Assembly: GCF_003460605.1 (NCBI RefSeq)
Contig: NZ_QTVN01000001.1
Span: forward strand, 124,001-188,000
Origin: Ruminococcus sp. AF31-8BH
Lineage (GTDB): Bacteria > Bacillota > Clostridia > Lachnospirales > Lachnospiraceae
DNA length: 64,000 nt
Direction: 5' to 3'
The position numbers and the translations under genes are program-made. Position 1 is the first letter of the stretch; each line of letters begins with the position of its first letter. A model generated the notes under the pieces. The model was not told the DNA's origin, made no database searches, and saw only the letters and a list, made by a program, of their open reading frames with translations. Positions 17,072 to 24,809 of the stretch are shown piece by piece.

Positions 17072-17334
17072 CAGTAAACTGCTCCTTTCTTTTTCGTCAG
17101 ACTTCTCTATCCTTTTCCAGCTTCCTCGCCAAGCGGACATATCTGCTTACGCAGACACCACTAAATCTGAAAGCCGATTTACTCCATTCTTAATCTGACT
17201 ACAGTGTACCGTATTTCCCCGCCCCTGTGGCATGAAAAACGCGAACAGTACTTTTTTATACGCTAACTACCGACAGGAAATTTAGATTCAAAATTCATTT
17301 ATCTATTTTGTACAAATTAGGTATCCTGTTTTTG
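17072..17334. other. Intergenic region upstream of the second GH2 gene
   Basis: No reading frame or RNA gene is convincing here. The segment should hold the minus-strand GH2 promoter, but I see no good -35/-10 pair; a TACACT hexamer near 17205 lacks a matching -35, which would fit an activator-dependent promoter. Confidence 0.3.
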
Positions 17335-17371
17335 TGCAAAACAATGAGGATGAAGATTTTCTCCATCCTCA
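17335..17371 (-). terminator. Terminator after the Rpn-type pseudogene
   Basis: TGAGGATG at 17345-17352 pairs with CATCCTCA at 17364-17371; on the minus strand it is followed by TTGTTTTG. Confidence 0.65.
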
Positions 17372-17436
17372 GCATTAATATTCTTTTTAAATATGCCCAA
17401 AGCGGAAAACAGAATTAATTCTACACACTCTGCACT

Positions 17437-18420
17437 CTATTTTTCTGTAGCTGGCGTCAATCCCGCACACCATCTTTTCACTGTTTTCAACGGTATTTCT
17501 AATACATCTGCTATCTCAGTCTGCGGATAGCCTTTTGAAAACATCCGAAATACTTGTCTGCGACTCTTTTCATTCTCCCTTTTTCTCATCTCTTTCTTCA
17601 TTTCTTTTCTCGTTGCTTCTCTCGCCTCATCCGCATACATTTGCATTGCTCCGTCCCATGCCTTACACACGTCTCTCACCTCCACGACATCATCATCTAC
17701 TATGGTATACTGTTCCAGCAATATTGCCAGGAACCATCTGGTTTCCAGGCTTAGCTTTTGTATTTCGATTTTGTTATCTTCTATGTATTTTTTCAGTTCT
17801 TCTTTCTTACGGCTGTGGCTCATTAGGGAAAAAATATCCCGCCATTCGGTGTGGAACAATTGGGGATTTTGCTCATGGATATCTGCCATGCAAATATCAT
17901 ATTCCGGAAGAAGGCTGGAAAACTCACCTACTTCTTCTGGTATCTCCATCATCTCCTGCAGTTTTTTCTTACTTTGCCACCGCTCTTCTCCCAGATAAAG
18001 AACCTGGTGGAAAACCGGCACTAATGGACGTCTTTTTCTGTGTTTTCCTCTTTTCCTGTTTCTCTTCCGGGATTTCAGCTGATCCGTATATTCTACACCG
18101 TCATATGTAAAACATCTTACTGGCATTTCATAGTTCGCCCTGCTTTCGGCTTCACAGGCCAGAAGCACTCTGCATCCTGGCTTATCATGCAAGCGGAGAA
18201 AGTCCCGTTCCCTTTCCAGATATATAAATTTTACGCCGTTTTCGTCCGAACTCTTTATCTTATGTGTATTGCTGCCAATAGTCTGCAATTGGCATGAAAC
18301 CCTTTTTTTCCTTTGTACTTCTTTCAAATAAGACGCTTTTATAATCTGCTTTCCTGCAAATAAAGTGCCATTTACAAGATCCGCAAAGCGCTCATTATCC
18401 CTTAAATACTCCTGTAGTCC
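17437..18420 (-). pseudogene. Rpn-family recombination-promoting nuclease/putative transposase, start codon lost
   Basis: The readable frame covers about 327 codons. It begins with GLQEYLRDNERFADLVNGTL, the expected N-terminal region of Rpn/PD-(D/E)XK transposase-like proteins of Lachnospiraceae, and ends with the family's HTH-like tail (GYPQTEIADVLEIPLKTVKR). The N-terminal similarity runs right up to the border of the repeat at 18421, where an in-frame TAG occurs, and no ATG, GTG or TTG with a ribosome site precedes it; the only in-frame start is a TTG at codon 32. In addition, the position where relatives have an ENQ/EHQ motif reads EAE (ACEAESRANYEMPVR), so catalysis is doubtful. Insertion of the repeat probably cut off the start. 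Confidence 0.7.
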
Positions 18421-18586
18421 CTAGAGCCTGTTTGAAAAATCATTCCTGCAATCTGCACGCCCCACTTTGCGGTATATTTTGCCCGAATTCAGTTGCCGTA
18501 GCCCGCTACGGCGCCCTCATCCGGACAAAATCTCCCACAAATTGTGACGCACATCTTGCAGAAAGCCTCTTTCAAACACGCTCTAG
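18421..18586. repeat. Complete 166-bp palindromic-ended dispersed repeat (copy A)
   Basis: The termini CTAGAGCCTGTTTGAAA (18421-18437) and TTTCAAACACGCTCTAG (18570-18586) are inverted repeats with one mismatch. The interior contains a perfect 7-bp hairpin, GCCGTAG (18495-18501) with CTACGGC (18506-18512) and a CCCG loop. A second long copy, inverted, lies at 40220-40373 and is nearly identical over about 125 bp. No transposase is encoded, so it resembles a MITE or a REP/RNA-type intergenic element. One short frame through it is conserved between copies, but most of the differences change the amino acid. Confidence 0.8.
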
Positions 18587-18889
18587 TCTTTTACACCCAA
18601 GCGCACCACCTTCTTTATTTTGCTTATTTCACAGGAATTATTTGCCGAACGGCCTGAATAAAATAGAAAACTCCTGAGATGTAAAATAAGCGTAGCATAA
18701 AGTACCGGGAGACGCAAGAACTTTATAAACCTTTAAGAGTTTATATATTAATTGTATCATTTTTATTTTATTTTTTCAATACAAAACACTATTTTCTAAC
18801 ATTCTTTACAGGCCCTTTACAGAAAAAGTCTTGCTGATTACTCGGCACGAAATAAGCAAAACTTCGGCTTTGCAGAATTTCCTATTTCA
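18587..18889. other. AT-rich intergenic stretch without recognisable features
   Basis: Between copy A of the repeat and the DUF1593 terminator I see no supported gene, RNA or repeat. The sequence next to the repeat may be the original upstream region of the Rpn gene, since AAGAAGGTG at about 18609-18617 (minus strand) would make a ribosome site, but this is speculative. Confidence 0.3.
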
Positions 18890-18930
18890 TAAAAAAATAG
18901 CATCAGCCAGCTCCCTAACCAATGCTATTT
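18890..18930 (-). terminator. Intrinsic terminator after the first DUF1593 gene
   Basis: AATAGCAT at 18897-18904 pairs with ATGCTATT at 18922-18929, followed on the minus strand by TTTTTTTATG. Confidence 0.85.
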
Positions 18931-18958
18931 CTTTATATCCTATTTCTTCATATCCTTT

Positions 18959-20488
18959 TTATTCCACCGTCACAATCACTCTCTGATAAGCTACCGGATT
19001 GGTTCCGCCGCCGTCTACGCCTTCCATAATAATATGGATAGTGTCACCGGATTTGGCGTCTTCCGGAATTGTAAAAGTAGCTGTCTCCTGGTTTTCACCT
19101 GATGCTGTCACCTCAATGGCAACCGGATTTCCATCCTCATCTTCAGCTTCCTCATAAGTATCTCCATATGGATAATGATACCAACGGAAGGTTGTAGTAT
19201 CACCATCCGGATCCACTGCAGTTCCGTTTAACGTAATCTTGTCTCCAGCTTTCGCAGTCAGATCAATTCCCTCTTCCACAGAAACCTCTGGCAGATGATT
19301 GGCATCCTCATACTTGTCGGTCACGCACCATTTTGCTCTCATGGCAAAATCACTCTGGATTGCGGCAATCCACTGTGCAATTCCCTTTTCATTTCCTTTA
19401 GCAGCCTGGTACAGACGCACATCCGGATTTTCATCATTCTCCTTCAGGGCGTATCTACCGTCCCATCCGCCATAAGACAAATCCTCAAGGCTGCGAAGCC
19501 CGTTAGGAATGGTCACAAACCATGCCGGGGAATCTCCCTCAGAAAGGAAATCATACTGCTCGTAAGCATGTCCAACCCAGAGCGTGTCATCTCCAAGAAG
19601 TGCCTCATTGGTACCATACTGATCGGTATCTGCTTCTCCTTCCAGATATGTGCCGTCACCCCAGGTCACATATTTATCCATCAGCGCACCAAGATTCTGC
19701 TCAATATTCTCCTTCATCCATGCACTGCTCAGTTTTTCTCTGGACTCATCGGAAAGCTCCTCAAGAGTCGCCCATCTGTAACCATATGCAAGAGTAGAAC
19801 CAGAAACATCTACCATACGCATAGACGGCCAGTTGGGCTGAATATAGTTCAAATAGCAGTCATCCTGCATTCCCCATGCAAAAAGAATCACTTTTTCACA
19901 AATACGATTGTAAAGCTCTTCCCAGCCTTCCTGGTCCTTATACTCTTCCTCAATAGACATCAATGCTCTTGCCACAGTGTTGGCACCGCCACCAACCTCG
20001 ATATAAAGGGGTCTGTCATCCTCTGCCAGAATCCGCTCTTTCACCAACTCTGATCCTTCTGTCTCCTCGGAAGTATCACTTACGTTTTTAATATTTCCCA
20101 CTTTTGTGATGGCACGAAGATCATCCGGGGAAGGATAGTCCTCATCATGTATCTTCAGATTGTCATAAACCTCTGCATACGCATCCAGAAATTCATACAT
20201 CCAGTCAGTTCCCATCCATCTAAGGGATTCTGTAGTATCATCCCCACTGTAATGCAGTTTGGAACTGGTCTGTACGATTCCCTCCAGATCAATGTCGTTA
20301 GAATAAAGCAGCGTATGAATTAATGTGTTCATATCGTCCACTTCCCCGTCCTGTGTAACCAGAAGACGAGGCTTTCCCTCTGTTTTCGGAAGTGCCGTAG
20401 CAGAATCCGCCGCAAAAACAGACGCAGACAAACTCATAGTTCCAATAATAGTTCCAATCAGTACTGACAGCCATTTTTTCTTATGCAT
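18959..20488 (-). CDS. Secreted DUF1593 protein (Sde182-type nucleoside-hydrolase-like fold)
   Basis: The 509-residue precursor has a signal peptide ending at ASVFA-AD (about residue 27). Residues 40-390 form the DUF1593 domain, whose LVTQDGEVDDMN segment matches the metal-binding DxxxDD loop of inosine-uridine nucleoside hydrolases. The last 110 residues are an Ig/cadherin-like beta domain (NGTAVDPDGDTTTFRWYHYP) corresponding to the C-terminal domain of the cellulose-binding protein Sde182. The family is linked to plant polysaccharide utilisation, but its reaction is not established. The start has AGAAGGAG upstream. A divergent paralogue (24810) lies on the other side of the two-component/binding-protein genes, so the two probably belong to one system. 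Confidence 0.85.
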   Translation of the reverse strand: MHKKKWLSVLIGTIIGTMSLSASVFAADSATALPKTEGKPRLLVTQDGEVDDMNTLIHTLLYSNDIDLEGIVQTSSKLHYSGDDTTESLRWMGTDWMYEFLDAYAEVYDNLKIHDEDYPSPDDLRAITKVGNIKNVSDTSEETEGSELVKERILAEDDRPLYIEVGGGANTVARALMSIEEEYKDQEGWEELYNRICEKVILFAWGMQDDCYLNYIQPNWPSMRMVDVSGSTLAYGYRWATLEELSDESREKLSSAWMKENIEQNLGALMDKYVTWGDGTYLEGEADTDQYGTNEALLGDDTLWVGHAYEQYDFLSEGDSPAWFVTIPNGLRSLEDLSYGGWDGRYALKENDENPDVRLYQAAKGNEKGIAQWIAAIQSDFAMRAKWCVTDKYEDANHLPEVSVEEGIDLTAKAGDKITLNGTAVDPDGDTTTFRWYHYPYGDTYEEAEDEDGNPVAIEVTASGENQETATFTIPEDAKSGDTIHIIMEGVDGGGTNPVAYQRVIVTVE

Positions 20489-20629
20489 AATATTCTCCTT
20501 CTAAAAAAATTTACCCAGTTATCTTCTGCATTTTACCTTTACTTTACCACAACAAACATTTTTATGTTGTCCAATAATGACCAGATTTTTATTCAAAAAT
20601 GACTTTTACATTTCCCATATGCAATGCCG

Positions 20630-22150
20630 TCACTCTTTCTCCTGCTCCTTCAGCCACACACCCAGCTGTCGTCTGTTTTCCTCAATAATTTTTTCCATCC
20701 CAGCCTCATCCAGTGCCTCCAGAAACTGATTCAGTGTCTTATCCGCATCCTCTGTCATTCCCGTTTCCAGCACCGGACGGTACTCATTCACCACTCTAGA
20801 AACCGCATCCACCTCCGCTGCAACCTGATCCGTCTGAAACACATACCCAAGTGTCCTGGACGGTTTGGAATCCTCAGAATAATTTTTCATAAAATCCCGC
20901 CAATCTGTACCGTTTTCTCCAAACTGATACACCTGGTCACTGTCCCCATAACAGGTAAAATAGCTGGAATACCCTACACTGCTGTTATCCTTGCCATCTG
21001 GATATGCAATAGTCTTTTCCCCTGTTTTTACATAATCTGTTCCCTCCCTGCCATTCTGCAGAAAATTGGCCAGATCACTGTTTGTGTAAATCAGATTCAG
21101 CAATTCCATAGCCTTCTGGGGATTCTTGCAGGAGCTGGTAATTCCCCAGGTAAATTCCTGCACAAGAGAAGTGGTTGTCCGGTTGGGCGTCATTGCTACC
21201 AGAACTTCATCGAAATCCAGACTCTTTTTGCTAACCAGATGAAGGGTTCCAAGGGACACGCTTGTCCACTGCAAAAACATTTCCCCTTCATTAAACATAG
21301 ACTGCGCATCCACGCCGCTGTACAAAGAATCTTCCGGTATATATCCCTCATCCCGCCACAGCTTTATTGTCCGGCAAAAATCACGGTATTCCTCAGAAGC
21401 ATATGCATTCACAATTTCCGTACTATTCAGCGGGTCAAAAATCACACCATAGTTCATATCCCCGCCGAAATCCTCCACGTCAAATAAAGAAGTAAAGGCA
21501 GACGAATCCACATTCCCTGCATTGCCGAAAGAAATCAGATAAACGCCCGTGTTCTTTTCCTTTAGCTGCTTTCCGATTTCTGTAAGATTCTGCAATTCCA
21601 ATTGTTCTGGAACCTCTATATGATATTTCTCCGCAAGATCCTTGTTATAACCAATTCCAGATGCCCTGCCCGGATTCAGATTTGCACACACAGCATACAC
21701 TTTGCCATTTAAAGAAGTAACCTTCAGAAGCTCTCCTTCTTTTTCCTGAAGATCTTTGCCGTATTTATCCAGAAGATCATTTAACTCTATCAAAGTGCCG
21801 TCTGCTGCCAGATCAGACAATGATGTGGTAGTTCCTGTATTCACCAGATCCAGCCGCTGAATCCCCATTTTGGCTTTCTTCAGCATATTGGCATGATCTC
21901 CGATGAAGCAGTTTACGATTTTCACTTTACAGGAAATCGCCGGAACTGTAATTTCGTTGATCAGTTCTTCTACTGCCTCTGTGTCCGGATATTTCGCGCC
22001 CAGCGTCAGATTTTCGATGGCAATCTCACAAACTTCATCTGCTTCCCCATTTTCCAGCGGGGATATCGTTTCTCTGTCCTGGCAACCCCAAAGCACTACC
22101 GCACTCAAAAGTGCCAGCCCGGCGCCCACCAGTATTTTTCCTTTTCTCAT
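20630..22150 (-). CDS. Extracellular solute-binding lipoprotein (ABC sugar transporter type, orphan)
   Basis: The 506-residue lipoprotein precursor has a lipobox ending LWGC at C23, followed by a family 1-type binding protein fold with GKVYAVCANLNPG, LWRDEGYIPEDS and FTWGITSSCKNPQKAMELLN motifs, as in LplA-like binding proteins. It should capture an oligosaccharide at the cell surface. Its ATG overlaps the stop of the response regulator by 4 bp (ATGA), so kinase, regulator and binding protein form one operon. No permease or ATPase genes are present nearby, so it either uses a permease encoded elsewhere or acts as a sensor partner for the adjacent kinase; the latter is inference. Confidence 0.85.
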   Translation of the reverse strand: MRKGKILVGAGLALLSAVVLWGCQDRETISPLENGEADEVCEIAIENLTLGAKYPDTEAVEELINEITVPAISCKVKIVNCFIGDHANMLKKAKMGIQRLDLVNTGTTTSLSDLAADGTLIELNDLLDKYGKDLQEKEGELLKVTSLNGKVYAVCANLNPGRASGIGYNKDLAEKYHIEVPEQLELQNLTEIGKQLKEKNTGVYLISFGNAGNVDSSAFTSLFDVEDFGGDMNYGVIFDPLNSTEIVNAYASEEYRDFCRTIKLWRDEGYIPEDSLYSGVDAQSMFNEGEMFLQWTSVSLGTLHLVSKKSLDFDEVLVAMTPNRTTTSLVQEFTWGITSSCKNPQKAMELLNLIYTNSDLANFLQNGREGTDYVKTGEKTIAYPDGKDNSSVGYSSYFTCYGDSDQVYQFGENGTDWRDFMKNYSEDSKPSRTLGYVFQTDQVAAEVDAVSRVVNEYRPVLETGMTEDADKTLNQFLEALDEAGMEKIIEENRRQLGVWLKEQEKE

Positions 22151-22938
22151 AGATCTGATGCCTTTCTGAATTCCCTGGGCGTCATGCTAAAAGTTTTCTT
22201 AAACAGTTTGATAAAATACCCGGAACTTGCATATCCCAGTTTTTCTGAAACGATTTCATTGTTCCAGTCTGTATTTCGAAGCAGTTCTTTTGCTTTTTCC
22301 ATACGGCAGTTTGTAACATATTCCAGCACAGAAATCCCGGTTCTTTTCTTAAACAGCCGCATCATATACTGGGCATTCAGCGCTGCATAATCCGCAATTT
22401 CCGTGACAGTCAACGTCTCAGAAAAATGTTCCTGGATATAGGGAATCACTTTCCCGTCAATAATATTCTGCTGCCCTTCCGGAAAAGAAGTTTTCATTGC
22501 ATCTGGAAAAAGCTTTTTCTCTTTTTCGTCCTTCTGGAATTTTTTCTGTATTTTTTCAACAGCTTTTTCCAGAACTGCTGTCATTTCATCTGTATCAAGA
22601 GGCTTGATCAGATAATCGCTGCACCCAATCTGCATGGCTTTCCGCATAAATTTATAATCCGGATAACAGGTGAGAATAATACATTCTATATTTTCGTCAT
22701 TCAGATCTGCTTTTTCCCTTACGCTTGAAATAAATTCAAGACCGCTTTCCCCAGGCATTTCAATGTCACAGAGAATCAGGGAAATCATTTCCTCTTTCAT
22801 GATCTCCCGGGCCTGAACCGCGTTGTACGCTCCGAAAGTTTCCGCAACGCCAAGGACCTTCCAGTCTATCCCATCCTGAAGTGTTTTCACACACTGTTCT
22901 TCATCATCTACAAGCAATGCTTTGATTTCCATTTCCAT
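22147..22938 (-). CDS. YesN-like response regulator (receiver plus AraC-type HTH)
   Basis: The 263-residue protein has a receiver domain with D11/D12 and the phospho-acceptor D58 in LCDIEMPG, and the conserved Lys in LIKPLD. A linker follows and then an AraC-type double HTH (about 165-260, ending SSGYFIKLFKKTFSMTPREF). It is paired with the YesM-like histidine kinase 71 bp upstream and translationally coupled to the binding protein. YesM/YesN pairs in Firmicutes typically switch on carbohydrate-uptake and glycan-degradation genes, so the flanking DUF1593 and GH78 genes are likely targets by inference. Confidence 0.9.
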   Translation of the reverse strand: MEMEIKALLVDDEEQCVKTLQDGIDWKVLGVAETFGAYNAVQAREIMKEEMISLILCDIEMPGESGLEFISSVREKADLNDENIECIILTCYPDYKFMRKAMQIGCSDYLIKPLDTDEMTAVLEKAVEKIQKKFQKDEKEKKLFPDAMKTSFPEGQQNIIDGKVIPYIQEHFSETLTVTEIADYAALNAQYMMRLFKKRTGISVLEYVTNCRMEKAKELLRNTDWNNEIVSEKLGYASSGYFIKLFKKTFSMTPREFRKASDL

Positions 22939-23009
22939 ATTTTTGGCACTCCTCGCTCTCTATATATCACTGCCTCTTTTTGCAATAGCTGCCCAATCAT
23001 AATTTGATA

Positions 23010-24710
23010 TTATATTTCCTTCTGCTTCTGTAAATCCAGCAGAATATCTACCACTGCACCAGATGGCTCCTGATTATAAATATGGATCACATACTTATCT
23101 CCATAAATCAGCTTCAGCCTTGCCACCGAATTTCGGATTCCCACACCCAATTCTTCTGAAACAATTCCCTTCTCAAGAAACTCCTCCACTGCATCCAGGC
23201 TGTCATCTGAAAATCCAATGCCGTTATCTTTTACCTGAATCAAAATCTGGAATTCCTCCAGCTGTTTTACATTTACCTCAATCTTCGTCAGCTCCCCTGG
23301 CTTCAGGCCATGCTTAATGGCATTCCCCACAAAGCTCTCTATAATAAAGGGCGGAATAGGCACGATTTTCATTGCCGCTTCGCAGTTTACCTCATAGTCG
23401 AACCCATTAGGGTAACGCATTTTCTGCAGTCTCAGATAGTCCTGAATGTGTTCCAGTTCCTGTCCCAGCTGCACGTATCTGGAATTTACATTCACAACAT
23501 AACGGTAATATCCAGAGGTCAGGCGAATCAGCTGCTTTGTTGTTTTCACATCATTTTCACTGTAATTATAAATGGTATTCAATGTATTCAGAATAAAATG
23601 GGGCTGGATCTGACGGCTCAAATACTGTAATTCTGTTTCTTTTCCAGCCAGACGGTCTTCATATATCTGGATCTTCAGGTTTTTGATATGATCCATGAGA
23701 AAATTAAACTCCTGAATCACTGCATCGAATTCCCGGCTGCAGTTCGACAGCTCCGGTATCCTGTAATCCAGATCACCTTTCTGGATAATATCCATACTTT
23801 TCTGAAGGTACGCCATAGGGGTCAGGATCCATAAATATAGGCAAATTCCGTACACCGCAAACAGCAGCAGAAAGACCGCTGCAAGGCCGGCAATTTCTCC
23901 TCCAACTGCCGGAAGCTGGCTTTCCAACGCCTGTTTTTTGATTTCTTTCACAAGATAAAAATCTGCCAGTTCACTGATGGTTCCAGCATAATACCAGCTG
24001 TCTTGTTCCTGGTCTTTATAAAGATTTTCTCCAAAAAACAGCCAGGCTTCTTTCTCCTCATCTGGTACCATCACCTGTCCATTTTCATCGCAGATCAGAT
24101 ATTTTTCTGCGCCTTCTCCATCTTGGAAATTCCCGGAGCTTTGCTGCAGATCTGCTGCAATATTTTCGTAAGAACTCCAGGCACCAATATAATAATTGTT
24201 GTAATCCAGCATGAAAAATAAATAAGCTTTTTCGCCGCACCATACTGTACTCCACTGGCTAAACCGGGATATGTAATCTTTGCTTTGCACCTGTTCTTTT
24301 ACAAAATCCGAGACCTGAATGTCCTTCATATAATTATAAAAAACATCATTTTCCGGATAATATACAAACACAGTAAACCCGGAATCCATATCTGCTGTCT
24401 GACTGTTGATTTTTTCCAGAACTCTCTGGTTCGCAAGCCAGAATTCCGAGTCCTTTTCCTTCGCTGATGCAATATGCCGGAAATCCCCATCATCCATTAC
24501 CAGATTAATCAGGCTGTTTCTCAGGAATTTCAGCTGCGTATCAATTCCTGACATTTCAATTTCCACATCAGACTGCAATTGGTTTATTTTTTCATTTCTC
24601 GCAGACTCCCTTTCCCGGATTCCTGTAAAAAGAAGCGCTGCGATCACTGGAACCGCAATGCACATGGTTACCAGAAAAAGCCTGACATTCAGAGATATTC
24701 GTTCTTTCAA
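23010..24710 (-). CDS. YesM-like sensor histidine kinase
   Basis: The 566-residue protein has TM1 (about 9-28), a large extracytoplasmic sensor (about 30-275), TM2 (about 278-300), a HAMP domain (about 300-355), a His_kinase domain with the phospho-acceptor H371 in QIQPHFILNTLN, and an HATPase domain with the N box (NAIKHGL) and DNGIGF. The start is a TTG at 24708-24710 with a good AGGAG nine bases upstream; no ATG is better placed. A strong terminator ends immediately before this ribosome site. The kinase is first in the kinase-regulator-binding protein operon. Confidence 0.9.
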   Translation of the reverse strand: MKERISLNVRLFLVTMCIAVPVIAALLFTGIRERESARNEKINQLQSDVEIEMSGIDTQLKFLRNSLINLVMDDGDFRHIASAKEKDSEFWLANQRVLEKINSQTADMDSGFTVFVYYPENDVFYNYMKDIQVSDFVKEQVQSKDYISRFSQWSTVWCGEKAYLFFMLDYNNYYIGAWSSYENIAADLQQSSGNFQDGEGAEKYLICDENGQVMVPDEEKEAWLFFGENLYKDQEQDSWYYAGTISELADFYLVKEIKKQALESQLPAVGGEIAGLAAVFLLLFAVYGICLYLWILTPMAYLQKSMDIIQKGDLDYRIPELSNCSREFDAVIQEFNFLMDHIKNLKIQIYEDRLAGKETELQYLSRQIQPHFILNTLNTIYNYSENDVKTTKQLIRLTSGYYRYVVNVNSRYVQLGQELEHIQDYLRLQKMRYPNGFDYEVNCEAAMKIVPIPPFIIESFVGNAIKHGLKPGELTKIEVNVKQLEEFQILIQVKDNGIGFSDDSLDAVEEFLEKGIVSEELGVGIRNSVARLKLIYGDKYVIHIYNQEPSGAVVDILLDLQKQKEI

Positions 24711-24726
24711 TTTTGGAAACTCCTGT

Positions 24727-24775
24727 AAAAAATAAATTCGTGGTACACTGCCTGTTCACATTGTACCACGAATTT
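24727..24775 (-). terminator. Strong palindrome/terminator between the second DUF1593 gene and the kinase
   Basis: AAATTCGTGGTACA and TGTACCACGAATTT form a perfect 14-bp stem with a 13-14-base loop, followed on the minus strand by TTTATTTTTT. The T-run ends two bases before the AGGAG of the kinase gene, leaving no room for a separate promoter downstream, so kinase expression must depend on read-through or on a promoter inside or upstream of the hairpin. Confidence 0.85.
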
Positions 24776-24809
24776 GAGATGTTCAGTTATTCAAATTAAA
24801 AATACTCAC

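Noticed and set aside
18432..18677. Short reading frame inside repeat A, with a similar peptide frame in repeat B (40147-40365, minus strand)
   Set aside because: The two peptides share LHAPLCGIF and KSPTNCDAHLAE, but almost all differences between copies are amino-acid changing, and the frames lack ribosome sites; the similarity follows from the DNA repeat.
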